From UBA1163 sp049513055 (GTDB lineage Bacteria > Desulfobacterota > BSN033 > UBA1163), in assembly GCA_049513055.1 (NCBI GenBank), contig JBEKWN010000049.1, positions 5,168 through 69,167 of the forward strand: a stretch of 64,000 bases of DNA, written 5' to 3'. The position numbers and the translations under genes are program-made. Below, one piece after another: positions 59,164-64,000 of the stretch (the stretch's first letter is position 1; each line of letters begins with the position of its first letter). A model generated the notes under the pieces. The model was not told the origin of the DNA. It worked only from the letters and a program-made list of their open reading frames with translations, and made no database searches.

Positions 59164-59860
59164 GGTTGAGGGTCTCTCCGTTGGATATGGAGATGCTCAC
59201 GTCCTTGGAAATATCTCCTTTCAGGTCCGTGAAGGGGAGATGACATGTATCCTTGGTCCAAATGGGGCTGGAAAAACAACTCTTCTACGTTCGATCACTG
59301 GGCTGATTCCTCCAGCCTCTGGCAAGATATGGTTTCTGAACGAGGAAATCCAAGGGATGAAAACTCATCAGATTGTGGGCCTGGGAATGACAATGATCCC
59401 GGAAGGCCGGCACCTGTGGCCACCCCTTTCGGTTCGAGAAAACTTAGAGATGGGAGCCTACAGGGTTTCCGAAAGGACAACCGTCGAAAAAAGGTTGGAT
59501 TGGGTATTTTCATTATTCCCCCATTTGGCTGACCGGAAGGATCAGCTCTGCGGAACTCTTTCAGGGGGTGAGCAGCAGATGGTCTCAATCGGCCGCGGGT
59601 TGATGACTTTACCAAGATTGTTGTTGATGGATGAGCCTTCTCTCGGTCTTGCGCCTCTCATCGTCCGTGAAATGTTCGAGGCGATCAAAAAAATTGTTCA
59701 TTCCGGTACCACCATATTACTGGTGGAGCAGAACACTCAAGTGGCACTTTCAGCGGCCTATTACGGATATGTATTAGAAAGAGGAATGATCGTACTGGAA
59801 GGGGAAGTGAATTTTCTGCGAGAGACTCCCCATATCAAGCATGCCTATCTGGGCCTTTAG
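59156..59860 (+). CDS. livF: Branched-chain-type ABC transporter ATPase (LivF)
   Basis: 234 residues. Walker A GPNGAGKTT, Q-loop MTMIPEGRHLWPPLSV, canonical signature LSGGEQQMVSIGR, Walker B LLLMDEPSLGLAP, H-loop VEQN. It pairs with LivG in a heterodimeric ATPase. Followed by a repeat spacer and livK. Confidence 0.93.
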   Translation: MLKVEGLSVGYGDAHVLGNISFQVREGEMTCILGPNGAGKTTLLRSITGLIPPASGKIWFLNEEIQGMKTHQIVGLGMTMIPEGRHLWPPLSVRENLEMGAYRVSERTTVEKRLDWVFSLFPHLADRKDQLCGTLSGGEQQMVSIGRGLMTLPRLLLMDEPSLGLAPLIVREMFEAIKKIVHSGTTILLVEQNTQVALSAAYYGYVLERGMIVLEGEVNFLRETPHIKHAYLGL

Positions 59861-59893
59861 GCACTTAGGAGTGGAAGCACCAAAAAATGTAGC

Positions 59894-59950
59894 GATTGGG
59901 TCATAAGTCAACAGTTGGTAAATAACTTAATGACCAATTGACTTAATAAC
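59894..59950. repeat. Intergenic spacer of TTAAGTCAATTGG words
   Basis: GGGTCATAAGTCAACAGTTGG on the left is complementary to ATGACCAATTGACTTAATAAC on the right. Lies between livF and livK. Confidence 0.6.
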
Positions 59951-59970
59951 TAAGAAGGAAGGAGGAAAAA

Positions 59971-61161
59971 ATGAAGCCATGGATGATGATTAAAATCTGG
60001 TGTGCAGTGTTAGTAGGTTTGTGGTTGGGGACGGGCTGGGCCGCACCGATCATCAAACTGGGGGCACATGCCCCTCAGACAGGAAGCTTAGCCAAACACG
60101 GGATGGAACAGATCAAAGGGATCCGTGTCGGAGCAGAGGAGTTTGAAAAGAAGTATAAGATCAAGGTCGACTTGCGTGTCTATGATGATGAAAGTGATCC
60201 TCAGAAGGCTGTAGCAGCCGTTGAGAAGCTGGCAGGCATGGACAAAGTCAACGCCATCGTTGGCGGATATGGATCCAATCTGGTGGGGCCTGCATCAGAG
60301 GCAGCCGAACGATACGATACGCCCTACTTAACGACCGGAGCGGTCGATACGAAACTGTCGGCCAAAAAATTCAAGAACTTCTTTCGCCTGAATTATATGC
60401 CAGGCTATGCATCAGCCCAGTCAGGAATCATCAAGGAACTCTTTGGGGCCAAGAAGGTTGGAGTTCTTTACAACAGCCTTTCCGCCACCACTGAGATTGC
60501 AGAAGTGGTCAGGGACCAGTTGGTGAAAGCAGGCATTGATGTTCCGGTCTTCGAAAAGTTCGAAAAGGGAACGACCAATTACAAGCCGATTCTGCTCAAG
60601 GTCAGGGATGCTGGATGCGAAGTCCTTCTCGTAGAAGGATATTTTACTGATTACGTAGGCACGATTAAGGACGCAAAGATTCTCAACCTGCCGGTGAAGG
60701 CGTACATGGGGGCATGGGGCATTGGCACGCCCGATTTTGTCAGGGAGTTAGGGCCGATGAGTGAGTATATCTACGGCACATCGATCTGGGAAATGGGGAC
60801 TGCCCCAAAAGTGGCGAAGGCTGAGGAAGCGGAGTTTGTCGCTATTTATAAGGCCAAATATAAGGAAGAGCCTTCGTATATCTCAATGCTCGGCTACCTC
60901 TCCACAAAATATATGCTCGAGGCCATTGCTCAGGGTGGAGGAAAATCTGGAAATTACAGTTTTGAAAAGACCAGAACTACTCTTCGGGCGATGGATGTCG
61001 TTGGTCCTTTAGGCCGAGTTACTTTTGACGAGAAAGGCGATCCCAAATATTTTACAGCCATATTGTTCCAAACACAAAAAGGGAATCAGGTTGTTGTCTA
61101 TCCCAAGGATCGGGCCATAGGGACCATCCAGTATCCTGCGGTTCCATGGGGTGGAAAATAG
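59971..61161 (+). CDS. livK: Periplasmic branched-chain-type substrate-binding protein
   Basis: 396 residues with AGGAGG upstream and a signal peptide ending in GTGWAAPI. Peripla_BP_6 fold: IKLGAHAPQTGSLAKHGMEQIKGIRVGAEEF, YDDESDPQKAVAAVEKL and VNAIVGGYGSN. The ligand may be an amino acid or aromatic acid. It delivers substrate to LivH/LivM. Confidence 0.92.
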   Translation: MKPWMMIKIWCAVLVGLWLGTGWAAPIIKLGAHAPQTGSLAKHGMEQIKGIRVGAEEFEKKYKIKVDLRVYDDESDPQKAVAAVEKLAGMDKVNAIVGGYGSNLVGPASEAAERYDTPYLTTGAVDTKLSAKKFKNFFRLNYMPGYASAQSGIIKELFGAKKVGVLYNSLSATTEIAEVVRDQLVKAGIDVPVFEKFEKGTTNYKPILLKVRDAGCEVLLVEGYFTDYVGTIKDAKILNLPVKAYMGAWGIGTPDFVRELGPMSEYIYGTSIWEMGTAPKVAKAEEAEFVAIYKAKYKEEPSYISMLGYLSTKYMLEAIAQGGGKSGNYSFEKTRTTLRAMDVVGPLGRVTFDEKGDPKYFTAILFQTQKGNQVVVYPKDRAIGTIQYPAVPWGGK

Positions 61162-61199
61162 TCTGAAAGAAAAAAAACAAGGTCCATAGGAGAAAAGAA

Positions 61200-62072
61200 T
61201 TGATCTCTACGGCCAGTATCATCCAATCCATTCTTTCTGGAATGTTGGAGGGGGGGAATTATGCCCTTTACTGCTTGGGACTGGCTTTTGTATTTGGCAT
61301 CATGCGGATTATCAATATGGCCCACGGAGAGTTTCTGGTGCTGGGTGGCTATATTGCTTATTGGCTCTTGGTAAAGTGGGGGCTGAACCCCCTTCTCGCC
61401 CTTCCGTTAGCAGCAGCCATTGCCGCTGGAGCATCTTCACTCAGTTACCGTGTCTTTTTACAGAGGATCCGTACTACTGCAGAACTGAATACCCTCATCT
61501 TGACCTTCGGGATCGGGATCTTTCTCTCCAACCTCTATCTCCAACTCTGGTCAGCAGACATCCGCAATATCAGCGTGGACTGGATGGAGAAACCATTGAA
61601 GCTCGCCGGGATCTACATCAGCCTGGGAGAGATTATCACCTTTGCAATCTCTTTTATCGGAGTCCTGGCGCTCCATTCCTTCCTGCGCCATACCAAGATG
61701 GGGAAAGCCATTCGGATCACTGCGATCGATCGGGATGCTTCATCTCTGGCTGGAATTAACGTCGAAAGGGTTGACCTTCTCGCCTTCAGCATCGGTGGGT
61801 TGCTTGCAGGTCTTGGAGGTCCCTTGCTCGGGATGTTGTCATTTGTCAGTCCAGGAACAGGTATCCACATTACGGTCAAGGCTTTTATTCTTACGGTTCT
61901 GGCTGGGGTCGGTTCCATTCCAGGATTGATTGTAGCTGGAATGATTCTTGGCATAGGAGAGGCCATGACCGTAACGTTTGTCAGTTCTTCCTACAGGGAA
62001 TTGTTCGGGTTCATGCTCTTCCTTGTTATTCTTCTGGTTCGGCCCTCCGGACTATTTGGAAAGAGGATATAA
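61200..62072 (+). CDS. livH: Branched-chain-type ABC permease LivH
   Basis: 290 residues from a TTG with GGAG upstream. About eight hydrophobic helices with the family motif GLAFVFGIMRIINMAHGEFLVLGGYIAYW near the N-terminus and DRDASSLAGINVERV in the coupling loop. Stop codon directly abuts the livM start. Confidence 0.92.
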   Translation: MISTASIIQSILSGMLEGGNYALYCLGLAFVFGIMRIINMAHGEFLVLGGYIAYWLLVKWGLNPLLALPLAAAIAAGASSLSYRVFLQRIRTTAELNTLILTFGIGIFLSNLYLQLWSADIRNISVDWMEKPLKLAGIYISLGEIITFAISFIGVLALHSFLRHTKMGKAIRITAIDRDASSLAGINVERVDLLAFSIGGLLAGLGGPLLGMLSFVSPGTGIHITVKAFILTVLAGVGSIPGLIVAGMILGIGEAMTVTFVSSSYRELFGFMLFLVILLVRPSGLFGKRI

Positions 62073-64000
62073 ATGAAATCTTATCTCCCATTCCAGGTAT
62101 CCGAGAAAATAACTGCACTGGTGCTGTTCATTGTCGTCCTGGCCCTTCCCTTCATTCTTTCTTTCAATCCCTACTACCTGAGCATCTTCATCTCAGCTCT
62201 CATCCTCGGATCTGTTTGTCTGGCGTGGAACCTGCTCGCAGGAGTGTGCGGACAGGTTTCCTTCGGACATGCGGCCTTTTTCGGAATCGGTGCCTATGCT
62301 TCAGCCCTTCTGGTGATGAAAGCGGGGTTCAACCCTTTCCTGGCCATGGTAGCCGCAGCAATGGTCGGGGTGTTTGGAGGACTGATCATTGGGGTTCCTG
62401 CCTTTCGATTGCGTGGACCCTATTTCGCCTTATCCATCCTCGGTTTCGCAGAGGTGATGAAGCTCCTTACCCTGAACTTAACCCGCCTGACAGAAGGCTC
62501 TAAAGGAATTTTTAGCATCCCCTCCCTGCCATTAATAAAAATTTGGGGAATGACATTTGATTTTTATATTTCCAGGACAACCAATTATTATCTGGCTGCG
62601 GCGCTGATGTTTGCCATCTATCTGGTGATCTATTTAATTCGACATTCGAACATAGGGCTGGCCATGTCAGCCGTTCACGGGGACGAAGAGACGGCTTCCG
62701 GTATCGGCGTGCCGGTTTTAAGGACCAAAATCACTGCCCTTATAGTTTCAGCGTTTTGCACCGCTTTGATGGGCGCCTTTTACGCCCACTACATCCATTT
62801 CCTCAATCCTGATTCAGCATTCGACGGGTTCTGGTCCGTCATGCCCATTGTAGGATCACTTTTTGGCGGAATTGGCACGCTGATCGGGCCGAGCATAGGA
62901 GCACTCGTCATCACGGGATTGGATGAGTTTGTCTTCAAAAGGTTCTTTGAGACTGGACATAAGCTTTTTTTTGGACTACTGTTGTCAATAACCGTACCTT
63001 GGGAGCCTCTGACTTTCCCGCTTCGAAAAGCGGCGAAGGAATACCCGGAAAAGGTTGCTGTGATCACCCCTGAAACAGGTGGAAAGGAATATTCCTATCG
63101 GTGGCTGGAGGAAAATTCTTCAGCCCTTGCTGCTTCCCTTGCAAGGATGGGAGTGGAGCCAGAAGACCGTATCGCCCTCTGGATGAAGAACAGTCTGGAA
63201 TACATCCTCTCTTTCTATGGGATTTTGAAGGCAGGGGGCGTCGTCGTTCCAATAAGCACCCACTACGGAGAGAGAGAGGTTTTACACCAATTGAAAGAGA
63301 CAGAAGTCAAGGGCATGATCACCTCGGACAACCTGTATACCCAAGTGGGAAGCCTCATTTCAGAGGTTCAGGGGTTACGATTCGTAGTCCTTGAAGGGCA
63401 AGGGGAACCGCCTTTGGGCACCCTCCCCTTTTCGTCGCTCCTTGCGGGATCGGATCGACTGGATCGTTCCATTGGGATAGACGCCAAAGAGAGGATCGCC
63501 GTATTGCCTTTCTCGAGTGGTACGACCGGGCTTCCCAAAGGGGTCATGCTGACCCACTTCAATCTTCTCAGTTGTCTCTACCAGGTTGTTCAGGTCCATG
63601 AAATTTCGGCAACGGATATAATGATAAACCAGCTCCCTTTTTTTCATATTTATGGGATGACTGTCCTGATGGGAACATCCATCATGGCCGGGGCAACTCA
63701 GGTTCTGGCAAGTCGTTTCCGCCCGGTGGACGAATTTCTCTCCCTCTTCGAAACCTATCGGCCGTCTCTCTTTTTCACTGTTCCTTTGATCGTTCAGGAA
63801 TTCTGCCACCATCCAAAAGTTCCAACCATGGACTGGACCCGTCTCCGGTACGTCAATGCAGGGGGGGCGATCCTCTCCCCTGAGGTTCAAGAGAGGTTTA
63901 CACAGATCACCGGGGTTCCTGTGATGGTGGGATATGGTCTTACCGAATCTTCACCAACCACCCACGTTACCCCCATCAGAAAGATCAAGGTGGGATCGAT
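62073..64000 (+). CDS. LivM permease fused in frame to an acyl-CoA synthetase (3' partial)
   Basis: Open from ATG 62073 (GAGG upstream) to the window end, at least 642 codons without a stop. Residues 1 to about 309 are LivM: LAWNLLAGVCGQVSFGHAAFFGIGAYAS, DEETASGIGV and VGSLFGGIGTLIGPSIGA. After LFFGLLLSITV, at about 63000, it changes to an AMP-binding domain: LRKAAKEYPEKVAVI, LWMKNSLEYILSFYGILKAGGVVVP, the phosphate loop FSSGTTGLPKG and VGYGLTESSPTTH. Normally LivM ends near here and a ligase begins with its own Met. Either a true fusion coupling uptake to CoA activation, or a deletion of the gap between two genes. Confidence 0.8.
   Translation, partial: MKSYLPFQVSEKITALVLFIVVLALPFILSFNPYYLSIFISALILGSVCLAWNLLAGVCGQVSFGHAAFFGIGAYASALLVMKAGFNPFLAMVAAAMVGVFGGLIIGVPAFRLRGPYFALSILGFAEVMKLLTLNLTRLTEGSKGIFSIPSLPLIKIWGMTFDFYISRTTNYYLAAALMFAIYLVIYLIRHSNIGLAMSAVHGDEETASGIGVPVLRTKITALIVSAFCTALMGAFYAHYIHFLNPDSAFDGFWSVMPIVGSLFGGIGTLIGPSIGALVITGLDEFVFKRFFETGHKLFFGLLLSITVPWEPLTFPLRKAAKEYPEKVAVITPETGGKEYSYRWLEENSSALAASLARMGVEPEDRIALWMKNSLEYILSFYGILKAGGVVVPISTHYGEREVLHQLKETEVKGMITSDNLYTQVGSLISEVQGLRFVVLEGQGEPPLGTLPFSSLLAGSDRLDRSIGIDAKERIAVLPFSSGTTGLPKGVMLTHFNLLSCLYQVVQVHEISATDIMINQLPFFHIYGMTVLMGTSIMAGATQVLASRFRPVDEFLSLFETYRPSLFFTVPLIVQEFCHHPKVPTMDWTRLRYVNAGGAILSPEVQERFTQITGVPVMVGYGLTESSPTTHVTPIRKIKVGS

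Overview
The window looks like one contig of an anaerobic deltaproteobacterium (Desulfobacterota, Syntrophales-like). This is inferred from gene content and not proven: DUF1844 and DUF502 proteins, an rpoH with a CIRCE element, a sigma-54 promoter, an indolepyruvate:ferredoxin oxidoreductase, a 4-hydroxybenzoyl-CoA-reductase-type molybdoenzyme, Fe-S flavoenzymes and a branched-chain-type ABC transporter. Most of it reads like moderate-GC DNA; the molybdoenzyme block (about 35.1-38.9 kb) looks richer in GC by eye.

Layout. 0-2.4 kb: 3' part of a sensor histidine kinase with a CXXCH haem motif, then a small secreted protein behind a near-perfect sigma-54 promoter. 2.4-16.1 kb (minus strand, interrupted by a plus-strand NudC and a PHP protein): a fatty-acid/polyene-like biosynthetic cluster with three FabF-like ketosynthases (one with an intact Cys-His-His triad, two degenerate), a FabZ-like dehydratase, an acyl-CoA dehydrogenase, two methyltransferases, a CrtI-like oxidoreductase, a radical SAM/B12 protein, and LolA-like and LolB-like proteins. 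No ACP, ketoreductase or acyltransferase is visible. 16.3-34.8 kb: housekeeping genes (ppiD, ruvB-ruvA-ruvC-yebC, tRNA-Val, an adenosine-specific kinase, cysteine synthase, map, purB, ftsH, DUF502, mscS, glgA, rhodanese, mltD). ruvA and mltD appear broken near their 3' ends.

35-50 kb is an amino-acid/aromatic catabolic region. It holds molybdenum hydroxylase subunits (the 2Fe-2S subunit damaged by a deletion), a saccharopine-dehydrogenase-like protein, a C-terminally short class III aminotransferase, an old-yellow-enzyme/disulfide-reductase fusion, a ferredoxin, a VOC protein, TrpB2, a class I aminotransferase, and IorA (with an extra dicluster ferredoxin domain) plus IorB. 50.5-58 kb: heat-shock and envelope genes (HtrA, DUF1844, RpoH, FmdB), CoaBC, a TIR-like/deoxyribosyltransferase-like protein, a thioesterase and a thiolase. 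58.4-64 kb: an ABC transporter operon livG-livF-livK-livH-livM, in which livM continues without a stop into an acyl-CoA synthetase that runs off the window end.

Two patterns cut across the window. Many intergenic spacers are built from short site-specific words arranged as inverted or tandem repeats, some forming the 3' end of the adjacent gene; there is also a small MITE-like family with GTCAACCC-type ends. Separately, several genes show truncations or fused ends (ruvA, mltD, the 2Fe-2S subunit, a VOC stub, the class III aminotransferase, livM-ligase), which are either real deletions or assembly errors.
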